A DNA stretch of 64,000 bases from an uncultured Myxococcales bacterium (GCA_903924465.1 CAIYBN010000099.1:79009-143008), one strand, 5' to 3'. Counted from the first letter of the stretch, positions 16,404-24,928 are shown. The notes: a model not told the origin generated them from the letters alone. A program made the numbers and translations.

Positions 16404-17663
16404 CTAGTCGTCCTCACCCGCAGCATCCTGCCGGAGTGGCGTCGTCGGCAAGCTCACGGCATCCAACTGCGCGGAAAGTCGCTCATTCTCAGTCAACGCC
16501 TCGGTCAGCTGGCGGCGAAGTTCCGTCGCTTCCGCCTCGGCTTGGTCGTCCAAGCCACGCAGCGCTGCTTGCGCCGCGACGAGTTCCTGACGCAGCGTCT
16601 GCACTTCGCCGTCCGCCACCGGACTGGGCCGTCCGCCACGCGCTGCGGTCAGTTCCGCGAGCAAGGCCGCTTCAGCCGCCGCGTGCTGGCCGTCCAGAAG
16701 TTCCAAGCGCGCTGCCAAGTCCCGGCGCTCGCTTTCCGCCGCCGCAAATGCGGCCTGAAGCCGGTCATGTTCGACCTGCAAGGTATGGGCGTGCTCCCGC
16801 GCCGCTTCCGTTTCCTGGTGTGCCTCAGACAAGTCGGCCAGCGCTTGACGCCACAGTGCCGTGCGCGCTTCCACTTCATCCTGCGCAGCGGCCAGTTCGT
16901 CCGCCAAGTTCGGCTGTCCGTCGGTCGTGGTTGCAACGGCGGCCACCACGGGCTCTGGCTCCGGCTCTGGCGCAACGTCGGTGGCCCCAGGCTGAGATTC
17001 CACTGGCAGATCGTCGTCAAAGACCGGCTCCGCATCCGGCTCGTCGGCGATCGCAGAATTATCTGGCGGAATCAGGACTTCTGGCGCAGAAGTCACATAA
17101 GCCGACTGCGCATTGGAAACGTGAATCTTCACGTCATCGTCACGCCCGCTGGTGATCGCAAACCCGGACGTGGAGGCGTTCTCAATCGACGACTCCGGCC
17201 GCGGCGGCGGCGGGGGTGGCGGCGGCGGAGGAGGCGGTGGCGGCGGGGGCAGTTCAAAAGGCGGTGGCGGAATGCCCATCGGCGGGGGTGGAATGGCAAA
17301 CGGCGGTGGCGCAATGCCTTCCTCCGGGATCACGGTCTCCTGCTCCAGCGTGGCGTCCAATGCCTCGCGCTCGAACCGCAGCTCAAACGCGCCGCAGCGG
17401 AAGATCACCCCGTCTTCCAGGATCACCGGCACGTTCGGATCCAGCCGATCTGCAAAGTAGAACGTGCCATTGGAGGAGCCAAGATCCTCCAGCACGTAGA
17501 GCCCGTCCTGCCAACCGACACGCGCGTGCTTGCGGGAGACCGAATGACCGGCGGTGCGGATCTGACAATCGGACGCGCGGCCAATCCAAATATCGCCAGA
17601 AGACTGATTGATTTCAATCACCTGCGGTTGACTGTTGTCGTCCAGATAGTGAATATGCGCCAC
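16404..17663 (-). CDS. FHA-domain protein with polyproline tract and coiled coil
   Basis: A 419-residue cytoplasmic protein in three parts. Residues 1-100 are a forkhead-associated domain that binds phosphothreonine, with IWIGRASDCQI, SVSRKHARVGW and LGSSNGTFYF. Residues about 115-160 are Pro-rich, ending in 16 consecutive prolines. After an acidic linker with EPEPEP, residues about 250-405 form a long Ala/Glu/Leu coiled coil. The start is GTG 17663, with GGGAGG 5 bases upstream. No membrane segment is visible. It could link Ser/Thr kinase signalling, such as the kinase at 43939-47442, to a structural partner; this link is inference. Confidence 0.85.
   Translation of the reverse strand: MAHIHYLDDNSQPQVIEINQSSGDIWIGRASDCQIRTAGHSVSRKHARVGWQDGLYVLEDLGSSNGTFYFADRLDPNVPVILEDGVIFRCGAFELRFEREALDATLEQETVIPEEGIAPPPFAIPPPPMGIPPPPFELPPPPPPPPPPPPPPPPRPESSIENASTSGFAITSGRDDDVKIHVSNAQSAYVTSAPEVLIPPDNSAIADEPDAEPVFDDDLPVESQPGATDVAPEPEPEPVVAAVATTTDGQPNLADELAAAQDEVEARTALWRQALADLSEAHQETEAAREHAHTLQVEHDRLQAAFAAAESERRDLAARLELLDGQHAAAEAALLAELTAARGGRPSPVADGEVQTLRQELVAAQAALRGLDDQAEAEATELRRQLTEALTENERLSAQLDAVSLPTTPLRQDAAGEDD
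17202..17249 (-). repeat. Polyproline-coding microsatellite-like tract
   Basis: Sixteen consecutive proline codons (CCG, CCA, CCC and CCT mixed) within the FHA protein gene, read on the minus strand. Flanking PPPP units extend the region to about 17330. The mixed codons argue for selection on the peptide rather than recent slippage. Confidence 0.8.
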
Positions 17664-17688
17664 GCGTGCCTCCCTTCGCAACGGCGTG

Positions 17689-17717
17689 ATTGTCGGAGAC
17701 TCTGGCCCGCGTCGCAA
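17689..17717 (-). promoter_or_regulatory. Promoter of the FHA gene
   Basis: Minus strand TTGCGA (17717-17712), 17-base spacer, GACAAT (17694-17689), ending 26 bases before the GTG start. Back to back with the promoter for 17812. Confidence 0.4.
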
Positions 17718-17746
17718 GCGCCCGCGCGACGAGTTTGTCGCAGCAA

Positions 17747-17775
17747 CTGGCGCGGCAGCAAATTCCGGCTAAAGT
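17747..17775 (+). promoter_or_regulatory. Promoter of the NamZ-like gene
   Basis: CTGGCG (17747-17752) within AACTGGCGC, 17-base spacer, TAAAGT (17770-17775) preceded by GGC. Same architecture as at 11243. Confidence 0.48.
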
Positions 17776-17811
17776 GGCGGCGGGTGGACAGCACGGCATG
17801 AGGCACGGCCG

Positions 17812-19026
17812 ATGAATCGTTTTTCTTTTCTGGCAGTTCTTGCCGCGGTCCTGTTGTCGGGGCATGCACATGCCGCGGGCGTCCGACCTGGCATTGAAGT
17901 GCTGGTCGACGAACAGCTGGATCTGGTGCGCGACAAGCGTGTGGGATTGCTGACGAATCCTTCCGCGGTCGATAGCCAGCTGGTACCGACGCTGGATCGC
18001 CTGCGTAAAGTGGGTGTGGAAGTCACTCAGCTCTACGCGCCGGAGCACGGGATTTCCGCGGCGCTGGCGAATGGCAAGGGCGGCGACAAGGGCATCGATG
18101 CCGGGAGTGGTCTGCCGGTTGAACCGGTGTGGGGCGCGCATTTTTCCCCGAGCAAGGCATCGCTGGAACGCATCGATGTGCTGGTCTTTGACATCCAGGA
18201 CCTCGGTTCGCGGACGTACACGTTTGCGACGACGCTCGGCAAACTGATGATCGCGGCGGGCGCTGCCGGCAAGACGGTGATCGTGCTCGACCGTCCCAAT
18301 CCCGGTGGCGGACTGCTGTTTGAAGGGCCGATCATCGAGCAAAAGCACAAAAGTCTCGTGGGTTGGGGACCGCTGCCGGTGACGCACGGCATGACGCTCG
18401 GCGAATTGGCGCGGTTCTACCAGCAGGAACTGAAGATCAAGGTGGAGCTGAAGGTGGTGCCAATGAAAGGTTGGCGGCGCGACATGGTGTGGGAAGACAC
18501 CGGGCTGCCGTGGGTGCCGAGTTCGCCGGGCATTCCGCACGAGTTGAACGCGCACCTGTACGTGGCGACGGGCATGGTGGGCGGCTGCGGCGCGAATGTG
18601 AACGAAGGTGGCGGCAATTCCATGCCTTTTGAGCTCATTGGCGCGCCCTACATCGACCCGCAGAAGCTGGCGGACTGCCTGCGCGGCGAGAATCTGCCAG
18701 GCGTCCTGTTCCGGCCCATGAGCTGGAAGCCACGCGCGGGCGCACAGTTCTCCGGCAAGTTGGTGCACGGCGTGCAACTGGTCCTGACCAATCCGCGCAT
18801 CTTCAAGCCGCTCAAGACCGCGCTCGCGATTCTCCACACGCTGTACAAGCTGTTTCCGGAAGAGGTCCAGATCAAGGACGTCGGCAAGTTTGGTCGCGTC
18901 TGGGGCACGGATCGCGTGCTGACGGCGCTGAAGGAAGGCGTCGATTGGCACAAGATTGAAGCCAGCTGGCAGCCAGAACTCGACGCTTTTGCGGTGAAAC
19001 GTCAAAAGGTGCTGCTGTACCCCTAG
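17812..19026 (+). CDS. DUF1343/NamZ-like exo-beta-N-acetylmuramidase
   Basis: A 404-residue exported enzyme with a Sec signal (MNRFSFLAVLAAVLLSGHAHA, cleavage after AHA). It matches the DUF1343 family, whose member NamZ removes terminal N-acetylmuramic acid from peptidoglycan fragments. Key phrases are KRVGLLTNPSAVD, LYAPEHGISAAL, DVLVFDIQDLGSRTYTFATT, VLDRPNPGGG and PSSPGIPHE, with NEGGGNSMPFELIGAP further on. Length is normal for the family. A GAGG ribosome site lies 8 bases before the ATG. Expected in cell-wall recycling in the periplasm. The downstream permease starts 33 bases later and may share the transcript. Confidence 0.88.
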   Translation: MNRFSFLAVLAAVLLSGHAHAAGVRPGIEVLVDEQLDLVRDKRVGLLTNPSAVDSQLVPTLDRLRKVGVEVTQLYAPEHGISAALANGKGGDKGIDAGSGLPVEPVWGAHFSPSKASLERIDVLVFDIQDLGSRTYTFATTLGKLMIAAGAAGKTVIVLDRPNPGGGLLFEGPIIEQKHKSLVGWGPLPVTHGMTLGELARFYQQELKIKVELKVVPMKGWRRDMVWEDTGLPWVPSSPGIPHELNAHLYVATGMVGGCGANVNEGGGNSMPFELIGAPYIDPQKLADCLRGENLPGVLFRPMSWKPRAGAQFSGKLVHGVQLVLTNPRIFKPLKTALAILHTLYKLFPEEVQIKDVGKFGRVWGTDRVLTALKEGVDWHKIEASWQPELDAFAVKRQKVLLYP

Positions 19027-19059
19027 CTGCCTTGCGCGCGCGCGCCACAGGAACCGCTG

Positions 19060-20412
19060 ATGCCGACCAAGACGCCTACGCTGACATCGCTCGGGGCTTT
19101 CGCGCTCGTCGCAGCGTTGTGCTGGTGGCTGGCCGGCGTGCTGGTGCCACTCGTGCTGGGCGCCGTGCTGGCGTTGGTCCTCGCGCCAACCGTGGATCGC
19201 TGGACACCGCGCCTGAAGTCCCGTGGGCGAGCGATCGCCGTGTCTGTGGGCAGCATCGTCCTGTTGTTTGTCCTGCTGACGGCGATCGCCGTGCCCATGA
19301 TGATCGCGGAGGCCCGGCACTGGACGGTGGCCGTGACTGGCGAAGGTGGATCGGCCATGACCGGCATCGATCACCCTCTGGATTACGGCAGCTTCGCGGA
19401 TCCGGACCAAACCGACTGGCACGGTGCGCAACTGGCCGCGGCGGCGCAGACGCAGGGTGCACCGCCGGAGATTGTGCGGCTGCTGCGGGACGTGGCGGCG
19501 CCGGGGCGCGATCACACGCTCGCGGAGGTCGTCGGCGATCGCGACGGCGACGGTCGGCTGGAGCCGGGATACGCGCGCCGGCTCCGGCTTTTGCAGCGCG
19601 ACCACAGCAGCGCTATGGGGCGGGCGATCACCTGGCTGGATCGCAACGGCGTGCTGCGAGGCGTCCGCAACGCCGTGGAGCAAACGCTTTCCCGCGACCG
19701 CATCGCCAAACTCCTGTCGGGACCGCAGCTGTCGACGGCGGGCGACGTCGGAATGCGCGTGCTCGGTTCCGTGGGCGACGTCCTGATGACGCTGCTGGGC
19801 GTGACGGTCACCGCCCTGCTGACGCCGATCTACGCGTTTCTCCTGCTGCTGGCGCTACCGCGCTGGCGGAGCGCATTGCCCAACTACCTGCCGCAGGACC
19901 AGCGGGCGCTCTGGTTGCGCATCGGTGGGCGAATTGTCGCCTCGATCAGCGCCTTTGTCCGTGGCCGGGTCGTCGTTTGCAGCATCGTCGGCGCGATCAC
20001 CGCCATCGGCTGGGCGCTACTGGGCGTGCGCCTCGGGATTCTGGCCGGTCTGGGCGTCGGCGCTTTGACGCTCGTGCCTCTGGCCAACGTGCTGGTGCTG
20101 GTGCCGGTCCTCGTCATGAGCGTGATCGAGTGCGCAACCGGTGCCCGCGGCTGGGGTTGGCTGCTGGGCGTGCTGGGCATCTACGCCGTCGGCCAGCTCG
20201 CCGAGTCGGTCTTGAACCCGTTGATCGTCGGCGACGCGGTCGAATTGGACCTCCTGACCATGATCGTCGCGCTGACCATCGGCGGGGCATTGGCTGGCTT
20301 TGCCGGACTCGTACTCGCCGTTCCGGTTGCAGCCACCTTGCGCATTCTTGCCGAAGAACTGTGGCTGCCCCGCTGGCGCGCTTGGGCGGAGAACGGGTCA
20401 CCGGCGCCATAA
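19060..20412 (+). CDS. AI-2E family transporter-like membrane protein with Asp-rich loop insertion
   Basis: A 450-residue polytopic protein of the AI-2E/PerM family. Helices cluster at residues 11-42 and 58-82, then after a large soluble loop at about 235-270, 290-340 and 365-435. The family ending (NPLIVGDAVELDLLTMIVAL, IGGALAGFAGLVLAVPVAA) is clear. The loop at about 88-235 is longer than usual and has DRDGDGRLE (residues 160-168), resembling the start of a calcium-binding loop. Substrates are unknown; the family includes AI-2 exporters and ion antiporters. AGGAA precedes the ATG. Confidence 0.85.
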   Translation: MPTKTPTLTSLGAFALVAALCWWLAGVLVPLVLGAVLALVLAPTVDRWTPRLKSRGRAIAVSVGSIVLLFVLLTAIAVPMMIAEARHWTVAVTGEGGSAMTGIDHPLDYGSFADPDQTDWHGAQLAAAAQTQGAPPEIVRLLRDVAAPGRDHTLAEVVGDRDGDGRLEPGYARRLRLLQRDHSSAMGRAITWLDRNGVLRGVRNAVEQTLSRDRIAKLLSGPQLSTAGDVGMRVLGSVGDVLMTLLGVTVTALLTPIYAFLLLLALPRWRSALPNYLPQDQRALWLRIGGRIVASISAFVRGRVVVCSIVGAITAIGWALLGVRLGILAGLGVGALTLVPLANVLVLVPVLVMSVIECATGARGWGWLLGVLGIYAVGQLAESVLNPLIVGDAVELDLLTMIVALTIGGALAGFAGLVLAVPVAATLRILAEELWLPRWRAWAENGSPAP

Positions 20413-20560
20413 GCCAATTCAACCCACCATCGTTGCGCGGCTCCGTGATCGTTCGCCAAATCGCTTGACATATTCGCATCTTTTCAAGCACTTGCGGGGG
20501 AGCCAACGGTAAACCCTTTGCCGCGTTCTGGCATCTTTCTGTGAATTTGTGACGGTTTTC

Positions 20561-20589
20561 TTGAACACACCGCCGGAAACCCCTAAAAC
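20561..20589 (+). promoter_or_regulatory. Promoter of the cytochrome lipoprotein gene
   Basis: TTGAAC (20561-20566), 17-base spacer, TAAAAC (20584-20589). This leaves a leader of about 73 bases. A perfect TTGACA at 20465-20470 lacks a convincing minus 10 box. Confidence 0.38.
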
Positions 20590-20668
20590 GTATGACGGGC
20601 TCGCGACGCGTCTGTTGTGGCTCCCCTTCTGCTCTGTGCTTTTGTCCCCCCACCTTCTGGAGTTTTGC

Positions 20669-21241
20669 ATGCGCACGTTCACGTTTCTTCGCCTCGCCCT
20701 CACCGGCACCCTCCTGACCATCGCGCTCGTCGCCAGCGGCTGCGGCACCACCACGTCGTCCAGCGGCGGCGGCACGACCGACACCGCAACGACGGACGAC
20801 ACCGCCGCGGGCAGCGATGCCGCGACCGGTGGCGACACGACCACGACCGGCGACACGACCGGCACCGACGCGACGGCGGGCGTCAGCTTCACCACCATCT
20901 ACCCGCAGATTCAAGCGACCTGCGCGACGACCGGTTGCCACACGACCGCGGACAACAAGTTCGCTGGCAAGTTGGATCTCAGCACCCAGGACCTCGCGTA
21001 CGCGGGTCTGGTGACTGCGGCCAAGGCCGACGCGATTTGCACGCCAACGGTGCTGGTCAAGGCCGGCGACCACGCCGCCAGCTCGCTGTGGATTCGCATG
21101 AGCCCGGACACGACGGTTGCGACCGCCGGCCCGTGCGGCGACCCCGTGGAGAAGATGCCCTACAACAAGCCGACCGCTGCCTGGTCGGCCGCCGATGTCG
21201 CCAAAGTCGCCGCGTGGATTGACGCGGGCGCCGCCAAGTAA
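20669..21241 (+). CDS. Monohaem c-type cytochrome lipoprotein with CX4CH site
   Basis: A 190-residue exported protein. MRTFTFLRLALTGTLLTIAL leads to a lipobox ending ASGC. A Thr/Asp/Gly-rich linker (to about residue 70) precedes a small domain starting FTTIYPQIQATC. The motif CATTGCH is a CX4CH variant of the haem c attachment site, and KMPY (about residue 166) can supply the distal Met. The ending AADVAKVAAWIDAGA is typical of small class I cytochromes of this phylum. The ribosome site TGGAG precedes the ATG by 7 bases. It probably carries electrons at the periplasmic face. The donor and acceptor are unknown. Confidence 0.78.
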   Translation: MRTFTFLRLALTGTLLTIALVASGCGTTTSSSGGGTTDTATTDDTAAGSDAATGGDTTTTGDTTGTDATAGVSFTTIYPQIQATCATTGCHTTADNKFAGKLDLSTQDLAYAGLVTAAKADAICTPTVLVKAGDHAASSLWIRMSPDTTVATAGPCGDPVEKMPYNKPTAAWSAADVAKVAAWIDAGAAK

Positions 21242-21259
21242 ATCCAAGCCTTGCGTTTC

Positions 21260-23035
21260 ATGAACACGCCACGTCTCCAGTTGCAACAGCTCCTGGAGGC
21301 GTGGCGTGTGCGCTTTTTGCCGTCGGATTGGCGCGCTTTGCGCTGGCTGCTGGCCTTGCACGTGGTGCTGCAGCTCAGCGGCATTGGATGGGACCTGCCC
21401 TGCTCGTTTGAGTGGGAAAACGACGGCGTTGCGCCGCGCGATTTCTTTGCGGGCATCGCGCTGAATCTGCCGCCAGGCCATGGCCACACGTATCCGTTGC
21501 TGCACAACCTGCTGCTCGGCATCCTGAACCTGCCGACGCTGCTGGTGTCCGTGGCCACGTCGCCGTCGTGGACGCCGGACGGGATCCTGCACCACATCCT
21601 CGACTACCCGACCATGACAGCGGTGCACCTCACGGCCAAGCTGCTGTCGGTTCTGATGGGTGTGATCGCGCTCGCCGCTTTGGCGCGTGTCACCGCCCGC
21701 CTGTTCGATCGCCAAGCTGCGATCTGGACGGTTGCCTTTGCGATGGTGAACCTGACTGTCGCCTATTATGGTCGCACGACGAACCTGGACGGGCCGTACC
21801 TGTGCTGGATGGCGCTGGCCGCTGACCGGTTGCTGGACGTTGTCGAATCGGGTGCGTGGCGCGACTACCGCCTTTTTGCGCTGCTGCTGGCGGCGTCCAT
21901 CGCAACGAAGGATCAAGCGTACGCCGCGTGGATTCTGCCGGGACCGGTGCTGCTTCTGGCCTGGCCGATCGTGCGTCCGCGCGCGCTGGCGGCCGGCGCG
22001 AACCACTGGCGACTTTTGGGCAAGGCGCTTCTCTGGGGCGCGCTTGGCTTGGCGGCGATGGGTGGCGCGCTCTGGAATCCACCCGGTTTTGTCCACCGCT
22101 TGCAGACGCTGACCGGCCATGCCAGCCAGGATTGGCGCAGCTACGCGCCTTCGCTGACCGGCGTTCTGCAGAATTTGCGCGATCTGGCCCTGGCGACGCC
22201 CGACGAGTGGTGGCCGTGGCCCGTCCTGCTGCTTGTCCTCCTCGGTCTGGTCGTGGCGCTGCGGCGCGTTCAACCGCTCAAGCTGCTGCCGCTGTTGCTC
22301 GCCGCAAGCCAAATCTTCGGCTTTACGCTCGTCGTCGGCCGAATCGGTCACCGTTTTGGCCTGCCCACGGGGTTTTGGCTGTCCACCTATGCTGGTCTCG
22401 GCGCCGCGTGGCTGATCGCGCATGTGGGGCCACGCGCGCGACCGGCCGTGCTGGCGGTTTGGCTGTTTGCCCTGGCCCACACGCTCACGGTGCAGGTCGC
22501 CCAGTGGACCGACGCGCGGCGACCGGTCGAAGCGTGGCTGGCGCAACTGCCTGCGAAGACGCGGATCCTGATCGCTGGCCCCGTCGTGTCGCAACCGCGT
22601 TGGGGCCGTGGCACGCTGGCCGCACTCGACGTGACGCGTCTGGGACCACAGCCCGTCGATCAGCGCAATCCGCTGCTCGGTGTCCGGGAACTCCAAGGCG
22701 ACCTCACCGACTTGCCGAAGTCATCGCCGGATGCGATCGTGTTACCCGCACCGTTCGTGAGCGAATTCGTAGCGCACGAGTCACGTCCGGGCGAGGTGGT
22801 GCAAGTCGTCGTCCAGGAACGACGCGCAGCAGGCGGGCAGACGTTTTTCGCAGACGTCGCGGCCGGGCACGTCGATGGTTATCGGGTCGTGCAGGTGCCC
22901 AATCAGTGGCCGCGGTTTCTCGACGAGCGCGGCTGGCACGTGCCACACGTCCACAGTTCGGTAGGTGAGGCGATGATCGTGCTGGTCCGGAACGGTGCAC
23001 AGCTTCCCGCCATCGCCGGGAGTTCCACGCCGTGA
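21260..23035 (+). CDS. GT-C fold membrane glycosyltransferase-like protein (PMT/ArnT type)
   Basis: A 591-residue integral membrane protein with about ten hydrophobic helices between residues 30 and 425 and a C-terminal soluble domain. The early loop FEWENDGVAPRDFF carries acidic residues where GT-C enzymes keep the catalytic Asp or Glu. The NLTVAYYGRTTNLDGPYLCW region fits the dolichyl- or polyprenyl-phosphate sugar transferase family. It likely transfers a lipid-linked sugar on the periplasmic side. The start is ATG 21260. Its stop overlaps the next glycosyltransferase start (GTGA), so the two form an operon. The sugar and acceptor are unknown. Confidence 0.78.
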   Translation: MNTPRLQLQQLLEAWRVRFLPSDWRALRWLLALHVVLQLSGIGWDLPCSFEWENDGVAPRDFFAGIALNLPPGHGHTYPLLHNLLLGILNLPTLLVSVATSPSWTPDGILHHILDYPTMTAVHLTAKLLSVLMGVIALAALARVTARLFDRQAAIWTVAFAMVNLTVAYYGRTTNLDGPYLCWMALAADRLLDVVESGAWRDYRLFALLLAASIATKDQAYAAWILPGPVLLLAWPIVRPRALAAGANHWRLLGKALLWGALGLAAMGGALWNPPGFVHRLQTLTGHASQDWRSYAPSLTGVLQNLRDLALATPDEWWPWPVLLLVLLGLVVALRRVQPLKLLPLLLAASQIFGFTLVVGRIGHRFGLPTGFWLSTYAGLGAAWLIAHVGPRARPAVLAVWLFALAHTLTVQVAQWTDARRPVEAWLAQLPAKTRILIAGPVVSQPRWGRGTLAALDVTRLGPQPVDQRNPLLGVRELQGDLTDLPKSSPDAIVLPAPFVSEFVAHESRPGEVVQVVVQERRAAGGQTFFADVAAGHVDGYRVVQVPNQWPRFLDERGWHVPHVHSSVGEAMIVLVRNGAQLPAIAGSSTP

Positions 23036-24165
23036 ATTCTGCGCCCCGCATCCTGCTTTTTGGCGAAGCGCCGCCGCCCTATGGTGGCATCCAGGCGCAC
23101 TGCACGCGGTTGCTGGCTTGGCTGCGCACCCAAGGCGCGACCGTTCGGCTGGCCAACACGCATTCACGCGGCGTGGCTCCGTCGTCGGTGGCCGATCCGG
23201 ACATTGTGCCCTCGCGCAACGGCGTGCTGCCAGCGCTGGCCCAGATCCGCGCTTTTCAACCCAATCTCGTGCACCTGCACGTCTACCGCTGGCGGATCAC
23301 GGCACTTCTCGGCTGGCTGCGACAACACCCGCGCGCGCTCGGCACGCCGCCCTTGCGGACGGTGATCACCATTCACGGCGAGGCCCATTTCACGACCATT
23401 CCGGTGCTGGTGCGCCCGCTCGTCCACGCAGCGCTGCGTCAGGCGGACGTGCTGATCGCCGATAATCCAAGCCTGCTCGCACACTTGCACGGCGAAATCG
23501 GTGCTGATCCGACCCGCACGCGCCTGATCGGTGCGTTTTTGCCGCCGTCATCGGCTGAGTTGGATCGCGCCCTGCTGCCGGCCGATATTCTCGCGTTTGC
23601 AGCGGCGCATCAGCCGCTGATCGTGGGCAACGGCGCGATCGCTACGTTCAAGGGCGAGGACAAGTACGGCGTGGACCTGCTGATGGCGGCGATCAGCCTG
23701 CTCAAGGACGCTCATCCGCGGATCGGCGGCATCTTTTGCATCACGGCCGTTCACGATCGCAGTCGGATGCAACGCTTGGAGGCCGAATTGGCGCGGAACG
23801 GGCTCAGCGATCGCTTCCTGTTCGTCCAGGACTTGCCGTCGCTCGCACCGCTGTTCGCGCTTGCCGACGCAACAGTGCGGTCCACGAACACGGACGGCGA
23901 CGCGCTCTCCGTTCATGAATCGGCGATGCTCGGCACGCCGGTGGTCGCGTCGGATGTGGTTTCACGGCCCAGCTATGCTGATTTGTTCCAAAATCGCAAC
24001 GCGCCGGACCTGGCGCGTGTGATGTCCGCCGTACTGGCGCGTGGCAAGCTGGACGACGCGACAGCCGCTCAGGTCGGTCACGATGGCGCGGCCTTGTGGC
24101 AGGTCTATCAGTCGTTGCTGGCCGATGCAGCACGAGCGGTTGCGCCCGCAGACGACCCGGCCTAA
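23032..24165 (+). CDS. Glycosyltransferase family 4 protein
   Basis: A 377-residue GT-B fold retaining glycosyltransferase. The N-terminal donor-side motif FGEAPPPYGGIQAHCTRL, the central NGAIATFKGEDKYGVDLLMAA and the nucleotide-sugar motif DGDALSVHESAMLGTPVVAS (the EX7E-like element) all fit GT4. It lacks a signal or membrane helices, so it acts at the cytoplasmic face. The start is GTG, overlapping the stop of the GT-C gene, and the two probably build the same surface glycan. The 3' end overlaps grxD by 4 bases, tail to tail. Confidence 0.87.
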   Translation: MNSAPRILLFGEAPPPYGGIQAHCTRLLAWLRTQGATVRLANTHSRGVAPSSVADPDIVPSRNGVLPALAQIRAFQPNLVHLHVYRWRITALLGWLRQHPRALGTPPLRTVITIHGEAHFTTIPVLVRPLVHAALRQADVLIADNPSLLAHLHGEIGADPTRTRLIGAFLPPSSAELDRALLPADILAFAAAHQPLIVGNGAIATFKGEDKYGVDLLMAAISLLKDAHPRIGGIFCITAVHDRSRMQRLEAELARNGLSDRFLFVQDLPSLAPLFALADATVRSTNTDGDALSVHESAMLGTPVVASDVVSRPSYADLFQNRNAPDLARVMSAVLARGKLDDATAAQVGHDGAALWQVYQSLLADAARAVAPADDPA

Positions 24166-24494
24166 CCGGCGGCGATGGCAGACTGGATGAGCGGCGCAAG
24201 TTCGCCACTCTGGAACATTTCCATGGCAATGTCGCAACCGCCAATCAGCTGACCCGAGACGTAAAGCTGTGGAATCGTTGGCCACTGCCCGTAGATTTTG
24301 ACGCCTTCGCGGATATCGGCATCTTCCAGGACGTTGACCGACTTGAATTGGTTTGGCCCCAAACCACAAGCCTTGAGGATTTCCAAGGTGCGGGCCGAAA
24401 AGCCACACATCGGGAAGCTCGATGTACCCTTCATGAACAAAACCACTGGGTTGGATTTGACGAGCTGATCAATCTCAGCGTTGACGTCACGCAT
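24162..24494 (-). CDS. grxD: Monothiol glutaredoxin, Grx4 type
   Basis: A 110-residue CGFS glutaredoxin that carries [2Fe-2S] clusters. The active-site motif MCGFSART is in place, with VVLFMKGTSSFP before it. The glutathione-binding parts WPTIPQLYVSGQLIGGCDIA are complete. Grx4 proteins pair with BolA proteins through a shared cluster, and here bolA lies just upstream on the same strand with 23 bases between. A clear AAGGAG precedes the ATG. Likely role: cluster delivery and iron sensing. Confidence 0.95.
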   Translation of the reverse strand: MRDVNAEIDQLVKSNPVVLFMKGTSSFPMCGFSARTLEILKACGLGPNQFKSVNVLEDADIREGVKIYGQWPTIPQLYVSGQLIGGCDIAMEMFQSGELAPLIQSAIAAG

Positions 24495-24517
24495 AGCACA
24501 CTCCTTGTTGAATTGGG

Positions 24518-24745
24518 TCAGTTGGCGAGAACGCGGGTCTTGAGCGCCAGGGCATGAATTTCCACGCCCACCCGGTCACCCAGGGCGTCGTAAACCATCC
24601 GATGCTGTTGAATCATCCGCTGGCCGACAAACTGCGGCGCGGCAATTTCGACCTCAAAATGGTCTCCGCCGCCCGTCGTGTCCGTCACCCGCAGTTGCGC
24701 ACCGGGGAAGGCAGCTCGCAGGGTTGTTTCGATGAACGCTTGCAT
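24518..24745 (-). CDS. bolA: BolA family protein
   Basis: A short 75-residue BolA/IbaG-type protein: MQAFIETTLRAAFPGAQLRV, then GGGDHFEVEIAAPQFVGQ, with MIQQHRMVYDALGDRVG containing the conserved His and helix, ending IHALALKTR. It partners monothiol glutaredoxins by ligating a bridging iron-sulfur cluster; the neighbour grxD is that partner. The frame is open far upstream, but the family sequence begins exactly at the ATG at 24745. It has its own promoter at 24778-24805. Confidence 0.92.
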   Translation of the reverse strand: MQAFIETTLRAAFPGAQLRVTDTTGGGDHFEVEIAAPQFVGQRMIQQHRMVYDALGDRVGVEIHALALKTRVLAN

Positions 24746-24777
24746 GATCGCTCTCGCGCCGACAATGGCGTTTCCGC

Positions 24778-24805
24778 AAAGTAGTGGGTTTGCCGCCATG
24801 CGCAA
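24778..24805 (-). promoter_or_regulatory. Promoter of bolA-grxD
   Basis: Minus strand TTGCGC (24805-24800), 16-base spacer, TACTTT (24783-24778). The start point lies about 26 bases before the bolA ATG. Confidence 0.45.
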
Positions 24806-24862
24806 GGGGGCGAGCGCGAACTGCGGTCCCAAGCGCGGCTTTTTGTCCGCGCACTCCAGATG

Positions 24863-24891
24863 TTGGATGCGCCGCAACATCGTGCTACCAT
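24863..24891 (+). promoter_or_regulatory. Promoter of the secreted repeat protein gene
   Basis: TTGGAT (24863-24868), 17-base spacer, TACCAT (24886-24891) preceded by TGC, an extended minus 10. It lies 37 bases before the ATG at 24929. Confidence 0.5.
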
Positions 24892-24928
24892 GCTGAAGCG
24901 GCCTCCGCGCCGGCATTTGGGAGTTTTC

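Noticed and set aside
14673..17801. A 1,042-codon frame on the plus strand across the U32 and FHA genes
   Set aside because: It is Arg/Gln/His-rich nonsense antisense to two genes with clear families, and it runs across their intergenic gap.
20465..20470. Perfect TTGACA as promoter of the cytochrome gene
   Set aside because: No acceptable minus 10 box lies 16-18 bases downstream, and it is about 200 bases from the gene; the pair at 20561-20589 fits better.
20114..22696. An 860-codon minus-strand frame opposite the permease, cytochrome and GT-C genes
   Set aside because: It is an Arg-rich shadow over three genes with signals and motifs on the plus strand.
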